A DNA stretch of 64,000 nucleotides from Verrucomicrobiota bacterium (GCA_019247695.1 JAFBAP010000117.1:37194-101193), one strand, 5' to 3'. Shown: positions 1 through 10,981, counted from the stretch's first letter. Notes: generated by a model from the letters alone, not told the origin. A program made the numbers and translations.

Positions 1-1
1 G

Positions 2-1702
<1,701 letters not shown>

Positions 1703-2183
1703 GGGAAGAAATGCCACAAATGCCATAAGCGGAAAAATGCCGCAAATGCAGTGGCGCGTGGCGGCGTGGTGAGCAGCGCCTAACGAGTAATACCACTCAG
1801 ACAGTATCTGGGTAGAATGCCGGCGCAGGGGGTGTCGGCGCCAGAGGATGCTCTGTACCGGGTTGAATCGGACTTATACCATTCAGACAATTATCTCGGT
1901 CACATTTCGACCGGATTTCAGCCCCGAAGGGGTGCTGGAACATAGCCCAGGGTTTACCCGACTGCCATTTAGTTAAGGGCCGTCGGGTGGGGGGCTTTCG
2001 TCCCGCAGGGATGGCTGAGGTTAGCCAGGGACTTCAGTGTCTGTGCGTGCGGGCGTTCCCCAGGGGTTGAGGTGCCCTGCCAGCTTTACACCTATCAGAC
2101 CGTATAAACGGTCTAGGTCCAACGGGCCGGCAGAACCTAGCCCAGGGTTTCACCCTGGGAACGCACCCCTCCCCGATCGAGCC

Positions 2184-2232
2184 CTGAAGGGGCGGCAGAA
2201 CCCGCGAGCGACGCCTTCTGCCGCCCCTTCAG
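2184..2232. repeat. 17-bp-arm hairpin module (copy A1)
   Basis: Perfect inverted repeat: CTGAAGGGGCGGCAGAA at 2184-2200 and its complement at 2216-2232, with a 15-base loop. The same arms and the same loop length recur at 35349-35397 and 42251-42299, and in degenerate form at 2652-2700. Confidence 0.85.
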
Positions 2233-2651
2233 CAAATCCAACCCGGCGGGGCGGGTGTTTGTTAGGGAGGGCGTAAAGGCGTGACGCCTTAGGAGGGCTG
2301 GATCGTGATTTGACGATCTCCCAGGGTAAACCCTGGGCTAGGTTCTGCCGGCCCGTTGGGCCTAAGACCAATTGAACCAAGTGCGGAGCATCACCCGGCG
2401 GCGACACCCCCTTGAGCCGGCATTCTACCGAGATAGCTGCCTGCATGGTATAGGATCAGCTGTCCCTCCGGGACGAAAGCAGCAATACCCGGCCTGCCGT
2501 CCTTAACTATATGGCAGTGGGGTTTACCCTGGAGCTTTATCCACCCTTTTAAGGGCAGCACGGGGAGAGCCGTGACCGTCTTACGGCCCGAAGGGGCAAG
2601 AGAACCTAGCCCAGGGTTTACCCTGGGTAACCGTCAACTCACAATCGAGCC

Positions 2652-2700
2652 CTGAAGTGGCGGCAGAACCCGCGAGCGACGCCTTCTGCCGCCCCATCAG
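2652..2700. repeat. 17-bp-arm hairpin module (copy A2, degenerate)
   Basis: Same architecture as the hairpin at 2184-2232 with a 15-base loop, but the arms differ at two positions (AAGTGG on the left, CCCCATC on the right). The loop CCCGCGAGCGACGCC is identical to that of copy A1. Confidence 0.8.
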
Positions 2701-2995
2701 GGCTGGTTTGGGGGAAAACGCCTTCCCAGGGTGAAACCCTGGGCTAAGTTCCTTAGGCCCTTCAGGCCATCAAACCGTCTGCCGGCCCGTTGAGCCCAGA
2801 CCGTTTATACGGTTTGGCAGGTCTAACGCCGGCAGGGCACCCGGGAAGGAAGACAAAATTTTTCCTCCATGGCCGTCGGGATGGCATAACGGGTACAAAC
2901 TCGATCCTGTCTCCCCGCCGGGAAAAAGCGGTTCCGTCATTTGTGGCGTTTTTCCGCTTGTGGCATTTGTGGCATTATGGTTGCGGCATCGTGGC

Positions 2996-5173
2996 TCACC
3001 CGGTGAAGACTTCCTGGAGAAACTGCCGGAACTCGGCCGGACCGGCGACCCGGTAGCGCGCCTGGGTCGGCCCGTCGCCTACCTTGAAGGTCAGCAGGCG
3101 GGGCGAGTTTAGCCGGAACATGGTCTCGTCAGTCTGGTCGTCACCGGCACAGAGCGCGAGTCCATAATCCTGATCCTGCTCCAGGAGGCGGGCCACCGCG
3201 GCTCCTTTGTTTACCTCTGCCGCCGTGACCTCGACAATTTTCCGGCCGCGGCGCACCTGGATCGGCGCATTGGCAGTCAGCGCGACCAGTTCCTCCGCGA
3301 GTTCGCGTGCCTTCCAGGCACCGAATTGCGGATCGGCCTGGCGATAATGCCACACGAGCGAGGTGCGCTTTTCCTCCACGAAGCTGCCGGGGGTTGCCTC
3401 TTCGTACAGGTGCAGGATGGGGAGGAGTTCCGCTTTCCAGGCATAGCTGACGGTGCGATCCAGTTGCTCCCACTCCTTTTGGCCGTGCCGGCGCGCGCTG
3501 GCGCCGTGTTCGGCAATCAGGCTGAACGGATAAACGCCGAACCATTTCTCGAGATCTTCCTGCTTGCGGCCGCTGATCAGGGTAACGTCGGCGCCTGGGC
3601 GGTCCTGCAACTTACGCAGCAAGGCGTCGATCACGGGGCTGGGAGCTGCGGCCTGGGGGTCGCGTTCAATCTCCCGTAAGGTGCCGTCGTAGTCCAGGAA
3701 GAGGGCCAGGCGCTTGTTTTCCGAGAGAGCGTGCGTGATGGCGGCGCGGGCTTCCATGAGGTCGGACCCGGCGACCGTGGAGTCCGAAGCCGGGCTGGCA
3801 GCCAGATCATTGATGAAGGTCCGTGCCCAATGCTGCGCGTCATAACGCATCACGCGTTCCCGCAGGGGTTGGTTGCGCGCCCGCTTTTCATCGGGTGATA
3901 ACATCAGGGCCGCATCCAGGGTTTCAGCGACGGCCCGCGCGTCGTACGGATTGACGAGGAAAGCGTTGAAGAGTTCCTCGGCAGCGCCGGCGAACTCGCT
4001 CAGGATCAGCAATCCCGGGTTGTCGCGCTGGCAGGCGAGGTATTCTTTCGCCACCAGGTTCATCCCGTCGATCAGGGGCGTCACGAGCGCGACGTCAGCC
4101 AGGGAATACATCGCGCAAAGGTCGGTGAACTCGACTGAGCCGTGGATAAAATGGATCGGGCTATTGCGCAGGGTGGCATACTTTCCGTTCAGCCGTCCAA
4201 TCCCGGCTTCGACCTCTTCGCGCAACGCCTGATACTCCTCGATGCCTTCCCGGGAGGGCACGCTGACAAAGATGAACCGGACGTCGTCGGTGCGCTTCGA
4301 ACCGGCCAGGAACTGGTCGATGGCTTCCAGGCGATGGAGAATGCCTTTCGTGTAGTCCATCCGTTCGACCGAGAGGACGATTTGCTTGCCTCCGTGAACG
4401 GCACAGAATTCCTCGCGACGCCGGGCGAACTCCGGTGAGTTGAGCGTTTCTTCAAATTTGGGCGCGTTAATCCCGATCGGGTACACGCCCAGCGCGGTTG
4501 AGTACCCGCCCGTGCGGATGTGGGTAAGTTCCGGGTCCAGGTCCAGGAGCCGCTGCGCCGTGGCGAAGAAATGGCGCAGGTAGCCGAAGGTGTGAAAGCC
4601 GATCCGGTCTGCGCCGAGCATCCCGGCGATCAGTTCGCGACCACGCGGGTGGCACCGAAAGATTTCATAAACAGGGAAGGGGGTGTGGAGAAAGAACCCG
4701 ACCCGCAGACGAGGAGCGGCCGCCTTCAGCAAGGCCGGTAACAACATGAGCTGATAATCATGCACCCAGACCAGGTCATCGTCCTGCGCATTTTCGATTA
4801 CCTTCTCGGCAAAACGCCGGTTCACGTTCTGGTAATGGTCCCACCACGCCGGTTCATAATGCATGTAGTTCGGCAGGTAATGCAGCAAAGGCCAGATGCT
4901 CGAGTTGGAAAACCCTTCGTAAAAAGCGTCCGTTTCTTCCTTTTCCAAAAAGACGGGGCTGCAGCCATGTTCGTCGCGTAACACGCGCTCGACCTCCTGC
5001 TGGCGCACCGGATCGGAGAAGGTGGCCCCCGGCCAACCGATCCAAGTCGTTTTGTACTCGTGTTTGGAAAGTCCTTCCAAAGCGGCCACAAGGCCACCCG
5101 AAGATTTCGTGATTTTATCCTCTCCGACTGTTACGGGGAGACGATTCGAAACGTTAATCAGGGTTGTTGGCAT
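2996..5173 (-). CDS. otsA-otsB: Bifunctional trehalose-6-phosphate synthase/trehalose-phosphatase (OtsA-OtsB fusion)
   Basis: Makes trehalose, a compatible solute, in two cytosolic steps: UDP-glucose plus glucose-6-phosphate gives trehalose-6-phosphate, which is then dephosphorylated. I start at the ATG at 5173 (MPTTLINVSNRLPV) because GT20 synthases begin with this strand; the frame is open for 33 more codons to 5272 without family similarity. The product is 725 residues. The N-terminal GT20 domain shows SSGGLVAAL, WVHDYQLML, GFFLHTPFP and VERMDYTKGI. The C-terminal HAD phosphatase begins at FLDYDGTL (DYDGT near residue 494) and has CAGDDQTDE near the end. Both catalytic halves look intact. 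It is followed downstream by the repeat mosaic and shares no operon with its neighbours. Confidence 0.95.
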   Translation of the reverse strand: MPTTLINVSNRLPVTVGEDKITKSSGGLVAALEGLSKHEYKTTWIGWPGATFSDPVRQQEVERVLRDEHGCSPVFLEKEETDAFYEGFSNSSIWPLLHYLPNYMHYEPAWWDHYQNVNRRFAEKVIENAQDDDLVWVHDYQLMLLPALLKAAAPRLRVGFFLHTPFPVYEIFRCHPRGRELIAGMLGADRIGFHTFGYLRHFFATAQRLLDLDPELTHIRTGGYSTALGVYPIGINAPKFEETLNSPEFARRREEFCAVHGGKQIVLSVERMDYTKGILHRLEAIDQFLAGSKRTDDVRFIFVSVPSREGIEEYQALREEVEAGIGRLNGKYATLRNSPIHFIHGSVEFTDLCAMYSLADVALVTPLIDGMNLVAKEYLACQRDNPGLLILSEFAGAAEELFNAFLVNPYDARAVAETLDAALMLSPDEKRARNQPLRERVMRYDAQHWARTFINDLAASPASDSTVAGSDLMEARAAITHALSENKRLALFLDYDGTLREIERDPQAAAPSPVIDALLRKLQDRPGADVTLISGRKQEDLEKWFGVYPFSLIAEHGASARRHGQKEWEQLDRTVSYAWKAELLPILHLYEEATPGSFVEEKRTSLVWHYRQADPQFGAWKARELAEELVALTANAPIQVRRGRKIVEVTAAEVNKGAAVARLLEQDQDYGLALCAGDDQTDETMFRLNSPRLLTFKVGDGPTQARYRVAGPAEFRQFLQEVFTG

Positions 5174-5495
5174 TCGGGCAGGGAACCGGGCTCCCGTGAC
5201 GGTAACGCCGTTTCCGCCCTCGGGCAGTAATTTTTTGAAGTGCGCCGCCCGGTATTTGAGCCGGTGCCTCACCTACCGGTACGCTAGGGGAACGATCGGT
5301 TTCCCTTTAGGGCCGCCGAGGAGAGTGGGAATGCGCCGTCCGGACGGACAACCCGGGAACAGCCGGCAAAAGCGGTCGAAATGCAGTCCAGCCCCAATCG
5401 ATGGGCCCGGGATCGCGCCGTCAATGCCAAGAACGACAGCCTGCACCAGCCGCCGGTACCGGCGAGTCTGGTGACCGTGATTCAACGCCTGGGTT
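5174..5495. other. Gap without a supported gene
   Basis: About 320 bases between the chosen otsA-otsB start and the next small gene. Short frames exist on both strands but none has a convincing start or family pattern. It probably holds the otsA-otsB promoter; I could not pick out a clear -10/-35 pair. Confidence 0.5.
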
Positions 5496-5864
5496 TCACC
5501 CGGCGTTGGCGCCTGCGGGAACCGCCGCTCTCGCCAGGACGGTAATGGTGCCGGTCGCCTTGTTTACCCGGACCGCAAGCCTCTGCCAATCCAAGGTTTC
5601 GGGTCCTCGGTCAAAGCGGATGAAAACATCTCTGCCATGATCCGCAGCGTAGGTAACGCTCCAGGACGAATCCAGAGCTTCTGCGCCACGCGTCCGCTCA
5701 ACGGCTTGTTGTACGTCGCGCATGAACCTCCGGGCAAAGTTTGCGCCGATCCGCACCGGCGCAAGAAGCCATTTCATCCATTGGGTATGCGACCATTCCG
5801 TAGCCTTCTTTAGCCGTGCACTCCTTGCACTGGGTACCGGGACGAGTGTTAATAGCGGAGCCAT
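5496..5864 (-). CDS. Hypothetical basic protein
   Basis: 122-residue product if started at the ATG at 5864 (MAPLLTLVPVPSAR); the frame is open to 6056, but the extra N-terminus is Cys- and Ser-rich and unconvincing. The middle is basic and amphipathic (RIGANFARRFMRDVQQAVERT). The C-terminal half (SSWSVTYAADHGRDVFIRF, then TGTITVLARA) looks like a small beta-sheet domain. No family is recognised. It lies on the same strand downstream of the MFS gene, about 220 bases away, and could be a distal member of that transcription unit. Confidence 0.45.
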   Translation of the reverse strand: MAPLLTLVPVPSARSARLKKATEWSHTQWMKWLLAPVRIGANFARRFMRDVQQAVERTRGAEALDSSWSVTYAADHGRDVFIRFDRGPETLDWQRLAVRVNKATGTITVLARAAVPAGANAG

Positions 5865-6085
5865 TATGTCAGGATGAGGAAGTAGCCTTGCCGAGCAGCT
5901 GTGAACGGCGTGTGCGGGGCAGGCTCGGATCCTATTACAAAAACTACTGACTCCTACGACATTGCAAGTCAGAAAGTCAAACCTTTGGAACTTATTGCGA
6001 GAGGACGAGAAAATCAGACGCGCCCTGGCGTTCTGCTGCAGGTACGCCGCCGGCATCCCCCGGGGTGGTTCCGGTGGACTACGGC

Positions 6086-7762
6086 TCAGAGGGCCGTGGA
6101 GGTCACCCCGTCAACGCTGAGGGGTGCTTCCGGCATACTTGACGGTCTGGTCACCAGGTGATGCCTGGTATGGAGTTCCCGGTTCACGCAAAGGAAATGG
6201 CGTATTTCCGGGGGATTGGGGTTGATGTGGAACGACCAGGCTCTATCGACCGCGGCTTTTTCGTCTTTCGTCAGCCGTTCCTGTTCCAGCAGGTACTCGG
6301 TCCAGGATGGCACGGTCATTTCGATGCGGTACGTGTTCACACGGCCGAGATCTTCGTGGAGCCGCCAGCTGAAGGCGCCATTGCGGAGATGAATCAGCCG
6401 GACCTCCCGTAGTGCATTGAGGAAGTCGCGACCGTTCTTGTGGTCGATTTCAAACTCGAACGTAACCGCGATCGGCCCGTCGTGCGGGTGCGGCACGTGG
6501 ATGAGCCGGTGAGCGTGGCCCGCCGTGGGTGCGGGCTCGAAATCGAGTTTGCTCGTAAAGTCGATTGAGAGCTGCGACAAAAGCAGGAGGCTAAGCAGCA
6601 GGAGCACCGCCGCGGCGAGCAACGTCGATGGAGCGCCCCACATGGAGACGGCAGCGCCCCAGATGATCCCCCCGAGGGCGACTGCGCCCTGGGAGGCCAT
6701 AATGACCGTCGCATTCATACGGCCGCGCGCCCAGGAGGGCATCGCCCGTTGCCCGGCTACCCAGAGCTCGGCGGCAGCCATGGTCCAGGCCGCCCCGGCG
6801 AGGGCAGCCGCGACCAGAAACAGTGCGTGGTTGCGCACGAGCGCCATGATCAGAAAAACAACGCCTACCAGGATGTTAGCGATCAGCGTGATGGCATTGG
6901 ATGAAAACCTCCCCCGCGCCCAGGGCAGCACCGTGACTGCGGTAAACACCGATCCGATCCCCATGCAGGTGTAAACCAGCCCGAGACTTGAAGGGTCAAT
7001 GTGCAGCTCCTTAAGCGCGACGATCGGCAGCAGCGCAGGGACGATCGAAATAAAGAACGCGAAGAGGATATTGCGAACCAGCACGACCCGGATCCCGGGC
7101 GCGTAACGGACGTAGCGAATCGCGGTGAGGAAGGATTCGAGGAAGTTTTCCAGGGGGAGGTTTGAAGGCGCCTTCTTGCGCCGCAGTTGTGCAATCGCAA
7201 AAATCAACACGAGAAAACAGCAGGCATTCAAAGCAAACACCGAATTTGCGCCGATAAAGGGCAGCAGGAAGCCGCCAAGGGCCGGCCCGATAATTCCCGA
7301 GATGTTCAGCTGCAAGCCACCCAGGGTGGCGGCGGAAGGCAGTTCCTCATTCGAGACGATCTCAGGCTGAATGGCGGTCCAGGCCGGCGAGTTGAAGGCG
7401 AACCCGACGCCGATAAGGAAGACGGCTGCGAGCAGGACGTAAGGATTAATCACGTGCAGCCACCCGGCAATGGCGAGGCCGCCGGCGGACACCGCGAGCC
7501 AGACGTTCATTACGCACATCAGCCGCTTGCGATCCACCATGTCGGCAAGCGCGCCGGCCGGCAGGGTAAACAGGAAGAACGGCAGCGAGGCGACCGTTGA
7601 CATCAGCGACAGGAACAAAGGCGAAGTTGCCACCATGTTCATGGTCCAGGTTGCCGCGGTGTCGTGCGCTGCGACGCACGTGCCGGATATCAGGCTCGCA
7701 AGCCAGAGCGTGCGAAACGCCGGGTTTCGCAGCGCCGTCCAAGTGGATGATTGTTTCTTCAC
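6086..7762 (-). CDS. MFS transporter of the MFS_3 (EntS-like exporter) family
   Basis: Inner-membrane major facilitator, 558 residues with about 12 hydrophobic segments in the first 420, then a soluble tail of about 110 residues (from about HDGPIAVTFEFEID to RELHTRHH), a layout typical of PF05977 proteins. Members such as EntS export siderophores; the substrate here is unknown. The GTG at 7762 is preferred over upstream codons because a GGAGG lies exactly 8 bases before it and the preceding gene stops 4 bases before it, suggesting translational coupling. The protein then begins VKKQSSTWTALRNPAFR, the usual family start. Because it closes a same-strand run that opens with a bufferin precursor, a role in moving the modified peptide, its metal or a related compound is possible (inference). 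Confidence 0.88.
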   Translation of the reverse strand: MKKQSSTWTALRNPAFRTLWLASLISGTCVAAHDTAATWTMNMVATSPLFLSLMSTVASLPFFLFTLPAGALADMVDRKRLMCVMNVWLAVSAGGLAIAGWLHVINPYVLLAAVFLIGVGFAFNSPAWTAIQPEIVSNEELPSAATLGGLQLNISGIIGPALGGFLLPFIGANSVFALNACCFLVLIFAIAQLRRKKAPSNLPLENFLESFLTAIRYVRYAPGIRVVLVRNILFAFFISIVPALLPIVALKELHIDPSSLGLVYTCMGIGSVFTAVTVLPWARGRFSSNAITLIANILVGVVFLIMALVRNHALFLVAAALAGAAWTMAAAELWVAGQRAMPSWARGRMNATVIMASQGAVALGGIIWGAAVSMWGAPSTLLAAAVLLLLSLLLLSQLSIDFTSKLDFEPAPTAGHAHRLIHVPHPHDGPIAVTFEFEIDHKNGRDFLNALREVRLIHLRNGAFSWRLHEDLGRVNTYRIEMTVPSWTEYLLEQERLTKDEKAAVDRAWSFHINPNPPEIRHFLCVNRELHTRHHLVTRPSSMPEAPLSVDGVTSTAL

Positions 7763-7766
7763 AGGT

Positions 7767-8555
7767 TTATCCTCCGTTGGGTCCCGCATGTTGCAGCATG
7801 GCCAGCCACTCGCTGTCCGATTCGACCGCGACGGCGCCTTGCTGCCGGGCCCATTCGATGAAACCAGGGGGGGCATTTTGGATGCCGAACACGTTGGCCT
7901 GTTTCATACTGGAAATTTTCCGCCACCTGGCATCCCGCCAGTCGCTCCGGCGAAGGTCTGCCCGGGTAAGGTTAGCATTCTCCAAATCGGCCTCGGCAAG
8001 GCTGGCCCCGTTGAGGTCTGCATCCTCAAGGTCAGCTTCGCGCAGGTCGGCGCGCTGCAAATCGCCGCCGCGCAAGTTCGTCGAGGCCAGCGTCGCGTAC
8101 TGCAGGCCGGTCCGAACCAATTTGCAGTTTCGCATGTCGGCGGCACTCAGATTGGCGCGCAGCAGGTTGGCATGTCCTAGGTCAATGCCCATAAGAAATG
8201 CGCCGCTGACGTCGACGCCGACCAGTGGAACCTTGTCGGCCGCCAGTTCCTCAAGCGCCTCAATCCGGCCGCCGCTGCCCCCCTTGGACTGGGCGGAGTT
8301 GATGACCTGCCATGCCTGGTAATGCTTCTGTTTAACACGGTCGCCGCTCTCCGCGAAGTAGGAAATGACGGCGATGAGGATCGACAAGGTGCCCAGGTAT
8401 TCCAGCACCTCCAGGAAGGCCCAGCCGCTCAGCCAATAGGCAACCCAGGTCCATCCCCACTCGAACCCGTATAACGGTACCAGCCAACCGTGTCGGGCTC
8501 GGGTCCGGTGGCGGGCCCACGGCTCAGGTCGCGTTCTCCGTTTGAACACCGGCAT
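7767..8555 (-). CDS. Membrane-anchored pentapeptide-repeat protein
   Basis: 262 residues. A basic, aromatic N-terminus is followed by one or two hydrophobic segments (WTWVAYWLSGWAFLEV and LGTLSILIAVISYF, about 34-65) and a linker. A run of pentapeptide repeats of the A(D/N)LXX type covers roughly residues 115-220 (ANLLRANLSAADM, GGDLQRADLREADLEDADL, ENANLTRADL), predicting a right-handed quadrilateral beta-helix. The C-terminus (FIEWARQQGAVAVESDSEWL) is a separate small cap. Such helices act as rigid scaffolds or DNA mimics; no enzymatic role is implied. It lies 12 bases after the DoxX gene and is translationally coupled to the MFS exporter, so it is probably cotranscribed with the bufferin genes. 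Confidence 0.88.
   Translation of the reverse strand: MPVFKRRTRPEPWARHRTRARHGWLVPLYGFEWGWTWVAYWLSGWAFLEVLEYLGTLSILIAVISYFAESGDRVKQKHYQAWQVINSAQSKGGSGGRIEALEELAADKVPLVGVDVSGAFLMGIDLGHANLLRANLSAADMRNCKLVRTGLQYATLASTNLRGGDLQRADLREADLEDADLNGASLAEADLENANLTRADLRRSDWRDARWRKISSMKQANVFGIQNAPPGFIEWARQQGAVAVESDSEWLAMLQHAGPNGG
7771..7775 (-). promoter_or_regulatory. Shine-Dalgarno deciding the MFS start
   Basis: GGAGG on the minus strand, 8 bases before GTG 7762, embedded in the last codons of the pentapeptide gene (stop TAA at 7769-7767). It supports the GTG rather than the ATG at 7789. Confidence 0.75.
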
Positions 8556-8567
8556 AACTGCGGGCGC

Positions 8568-9107
8568 TTAGCTCCGATCAAAGCTCGACGTGGCGTCACG
8601 AACCCGGCCGGGAGCGCCGATTCTCCCCGGAGCGGCCTTCCCGGTCCGGCGCCAGCCGATCCAGGCGTCGATGGAAAACCGGCCCGGGCCGAACGCGAGC
8701 ACAATGAGCGCAGCCAGCAGGAAGGGAAACGGGGCGGCCTGCACAAACTTGTCAGGATCACTGAAAATGTGGGTCACCGCTTCGAAATCCGCCGCCAGGT
8801 AGGCGACGATCATGTTTATCGTGACCGCGAGGGCGGCAAGGCGGGAAGCCAGTCCCGCAATCAGGAGCACGCTGCCGAACGTTTCGACCGCCCCCGCCAG
8901 AAAAGCATTAAACATGGGAAACGGCAGACCGAGGCTGGCGAAATACTCGGAAACTTTTGGAAGGTTGGTAAGCTTACCTTGTCCGGTGAGAAACAGCTGC
9001 CAGAAAAAGTAGAGCCTGAACGCGAGCAGCAGGGGTGAGCGCAGCAGGTTAGTGCAGCGGACGAGCAGGTCGTAGCCGCGCCCGGACAGGTCAACAAACG
9101 TGTTCAT
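8568..9107 (-). CDS. DoxX-family membrane protein of the bufferin cluster
   Basis: 179 residues from the ATG at 9107 (MNTFVDLSGRGYDLL); the frame extends to 9155 without added similarity. Four hydrophobic segments and the family pattern LAFRLYFFWQLFLTGQGKL, then FLAGAVETFGSVLLIAGLASR and a final LLAALIVLAFGPGRFSIDAW, identify DoxX/DoxD-like PF07681. In HvfA-D/bufferin operons a DoxX protein regularly follows the DUF2063 gene, as here. Its role there is not established; a quinone-linked redox or membrane-assembly function is usually guessed. It lies 118 bases after the DUF2063 stop and 12 bases before the pentapeptide gene. Confidence 0.9.
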   Translation of the reverse strand: MNTFVDLSGRGYDLLVRCTNLLRSPLLLAFRLYFFWQLFLTGQGKLTNLPKVSEYFASLGLPFPMFNAFLAGAVETFGSVLLIAGLASRLAALAVTINMIVAYLAADFEAVTHIFSDPDKFVQAAPFPFLLAALIVLAFGPGRFSIDAWIGWRRTGKAAPGRIGAPGRVRDATSSFDRS

Positions 9108-9225
9108 ACTGAAGGCAAGAGGTATTTGCGCGCGGGGTGAGCGGGCCGGGTGCATCCGCTCTGCGCCGCCTTATGAGGGCCGGCCGTAACCGGCAGGTAA
9201 TAGCCATTTTGTGACCGGAATGGTT

Positions 9226-10188
9226 TCATGAGGCGCGCCAAAACCACCCGAGAGCTGACCAGTGATTGAACCATTCCCTGAGCCGGGCCGGCCAGTCTGT
9301 TTCCTGCCGCTCACTAGCCTCCAGTGCCAGCACGCAAGCCGTTTCCACGGTTTCGCCGCGGCCCAGGGCCGACAGGATGGCGAAAGCCTCCGGTTCAAGC
9401 CGTTTGAAGTAGATCTGGTTCTGGTGTCGATGGACGGCAAGGTAGACGCTCTGTTGAGCCGGCAGGCGCGGCGGCCGCCGTCGTTTGGGCGTCGTCGGGA
9501 CCGAGCCCACGGCGTTGCTTGCCTCTTTGCGCAAGCCTTCGGATTCCCGCGCCTTGACCGCCAGCAGGAAGTCGTCCACGGCGTAATCCAGTTCCAGCAA
9601 TGAAAGGTAGGGTTGCAGGTTGAGCCGCAGCCGGTCAGGCGGCAGATCAAGCACGTCATCAGGTGAAATCGCCGGTTTGGACGGCCCGTCAAAAGCCACG
9701 ACCTGCGCCCATTCAAAGCGGACCATCTCGAGGGCCAGTTTCTCGCGGGGCGCGGCCCAGTGCGGTTCCTCGCGCAGGAAGTTCTCCAGCCGGCTGCCGA
9801 GGTCGCGTAAACTGTAAGAGGTTGATGGGTACCGCGCCAGGTAGGCCGTCGCAAGCTTCATAAACGCGCGCTGCCCGACGACGGCGCGAAAGCCGGGATA
9901 ATCGTCGTGCAGGCAATCCAGCAGGCGGAACCAATATTGGCGATTATAGATTTCAAGCCGCTCAAAAGAACTCAGCCGGTCGTTCGGCTTGATGAATTCA
10001 CCGGCCACTTCGTCCATGGCCCGGCCGTCCATCCACCGTTTCTGCATGCCCCACCCGGGGTCAAGGGGTCGAAACAGCGCGGCTGCCATCACGCGTTGCA
10101 GTTCACGCAATTGGGTGCGGGAACCGATTTTACGCGGCGGTCGAGGTGAGTTGTTGCTCACTGAACCGGCTGGCTTTGAGCGCTTCAT
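9226..10188 (-). CDS. bufC: DUF2063 (HvfC/BufC-like) partner protein
   Basis: 320 residues from the ATG at 10188, which has GAGG six bases upstream; an ATG at 10221 also exists. The N-terminal DUF2063 domain starts at LRELQRVMAAALF and carries the family pattern FERLEIYNRQYWFRLLDCLHDDYPGFRAVVG, broken here at LLD-CLHDDYP. The C-terminal part (about 230-320) is a helical domain ending in Trp-rich WFNHWSALGWFW. In MNIO systems this protein partners with the DUF692 enzyme and probably delivers or recognises the precursor peptide. The start overlaps the end of the DUF692 gene by 59 bases, consistent with coupling. A TTG at 10110 would avoid the overlap. Confidence 0.9.
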   Translation of the reverse strand: MKRSKPAGSVSNNSPRPPRKIGSRTQLRELQRVMAAALFRPLDPGWGMQKRWMDGRAMDEVAGEFIKPNDRLSSFERLEIYNRQYWFRLLDCLHDDYPGFRAVVGQRAFMKLATAYLARYPSTSYSLRDLGSRLENFLREEPHWAAPREKLALEMVRFEWAQVVAFDGPSKPAISPDDVLDLPPDRLRLNLQPYLSLLELDYAVDDFLLAVKARESEGLRKEASNAVGSVPTTPKRRRPPRLPAQQSVYLAVHRHQNQIYFKRLEPEAFAILSALGRGETVETACVLALEASERQETDWPARLREWFNHWSALGWFWRAS

Positions 10189-10981
10189 GGTGAACCTCGT
10201 CAAAGGAGGGAATTCGGTCATCCCATTCCAACAAGGTCGCAGTGGGTCCGACCTGCTTCAGGGCGTGCGCGTACAACCCCCATACCGGATCAAGCACCGG
10301 GTGATCGTGGGTGTCGAGCGTATATTTTTCGAACTTCGAATGACCGGCGATATGGATCTGGCCGACCCGGTGATGCGGGATATGGTTCAGGTAGTCGTAC
10401 GGATTGAAGTTATGGTTCTGGGACGAGACATAGATGTTGTTGACGTCCAGGAGGATGCCGCAGTCGGCCAGTTCCACCACCTCGCTCAGGAACTCCCATT
10501 CGGTCATTTCGGAGGCATGGTACTCGGCATAGCTGCTGACGTTTTCCACGCAAATGGGCACTTCCAGGTAGTCACGGGCCGCCCGGATTTTCTCGGCCGT
10601 GTGCCGCGCGACTGAAAAGGTGTAAGGCATCGGCAGCAAGTCGTGGGTATAACGGCCGTCGATGCTGCCCCAGCAGAGGTGGTCCGAGAGCCAGGGGGTA
10701 TGAGTGCGCTGGACCAGGCGCTTGAGGCGCTTAAGGTGCTCGCGATTAAGTTTGTCGGCTGAACCGAAGTAAATAGCCACGCCGTGCTGAACGACCCGGT
10801 ACTGTTCGAGGATGGCGTCGAGGACTTCGAGCGGCCGTCCTCCGTCGACCATAAAGTTCTCCGAGATGATCTCGAACCAGTCGACGACCGGTTTGTTGGC
10901 GAGGATATGGCGGTAGTGCGGCACACGCAGGCCGATGCCGATGCCGTACTCGGTAAAGCCGTTGAAAGTGTTTGCAGGCAT
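10130..10981 (-). CDS. bufB: DUF692 / MNIO-family RiPP-modifying enzyme (BufB-like)
   Basis: 283 residues from the ATG at 10981 (MPANTFNGFTEYGIGIG). The open frame continues upstream to 11281, but that stretch lies antisense-free over the precursor gene in another frame and is not family-like. MNIO enzymes have a TIM barrel with two or three irons and modify cysteines in precursor peptides. Candidate metal ligands are visible: H66 (QHGVAIYFG), H101 (SDHLCW), E146-N147 (VENVSSY), D179-N182 (LLDVNNIY), H210 and H214 (HIAGHS), D223 and H225 (LDTHDHP) and E252 (LLEWDD). The full set is present, so it should be active. It lies directly downstream of the Cys-rich precursor and overlaps the DUF2063 gene. 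Confidence 0.95.
   Translation of the reverse strand: MPANTFNGFTEYGIGIGLRVPHYRHILANKPVVDWFEIISENFMVDGGRPLEVLDAILEQYRVVQHGVAIYFGSADKLNREHLKRLKRLVQRTHTPWLSDHLCWGSIDGRYTHDLLPMPYTFSVARHTAEKIRAARDYLEVPICVENVSSYAEYHASEMTEWEFLSEVVELADCGILLDVNNIYVSSQNHNFNPYDYLNHIPHHRVGQIHIAGHSKFEKYTLDTHDHPVLDPVWGLYAHALKQVGPTATLLEWDDRIPSFDEVHHEALKASRFSEQQLTSTAA

Larger units (their letters stand above)
1790..2935. repeat. Intergenic repeat mosaic, copy A
   Basis: Non-coding stretch built from short modules that recur near 35, 42, 44.7 and 48.5 kb. Modules include CCCAGGGTTT/ACCCTGGG palindromes preceded by AACCTAG (about 2135-2160, 2318-2345, 2598-2625, 2724-2750), a CTGAAGGGGCGGCAGAA hairpin (twice), an ACCGTTTATACGGT palindrome (about 2098-2114 and 2806-2820), an AGGCGTGACGCCT palindrome (about 2276-2290), and a GACAAAATTTTTCCTCCATGG segment near 2852. 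Open frames here are short and differ between copies, so I regard the region as non-coding. Confidence 0.8.
1711..2975. repeat. 38-bp imperfect inverted repeat bounding a repeat mosaic
   Basis: Bases 1711-1748 and the reverse complement of 2938-2975 match at 35 of 38 positions (core: ATGCCACAAATGCCA, then AAGCGGAAAAA). The arms sit just after ftsH and just before the otsA-otsB stop and enclose the whole 1.2 kb mosaic. A related ATGCCACRAATGGGG sequence bounds the inverted repeat at 16.5-16.8 kb. No gene is seen between the arms. Confidence 0.7.
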
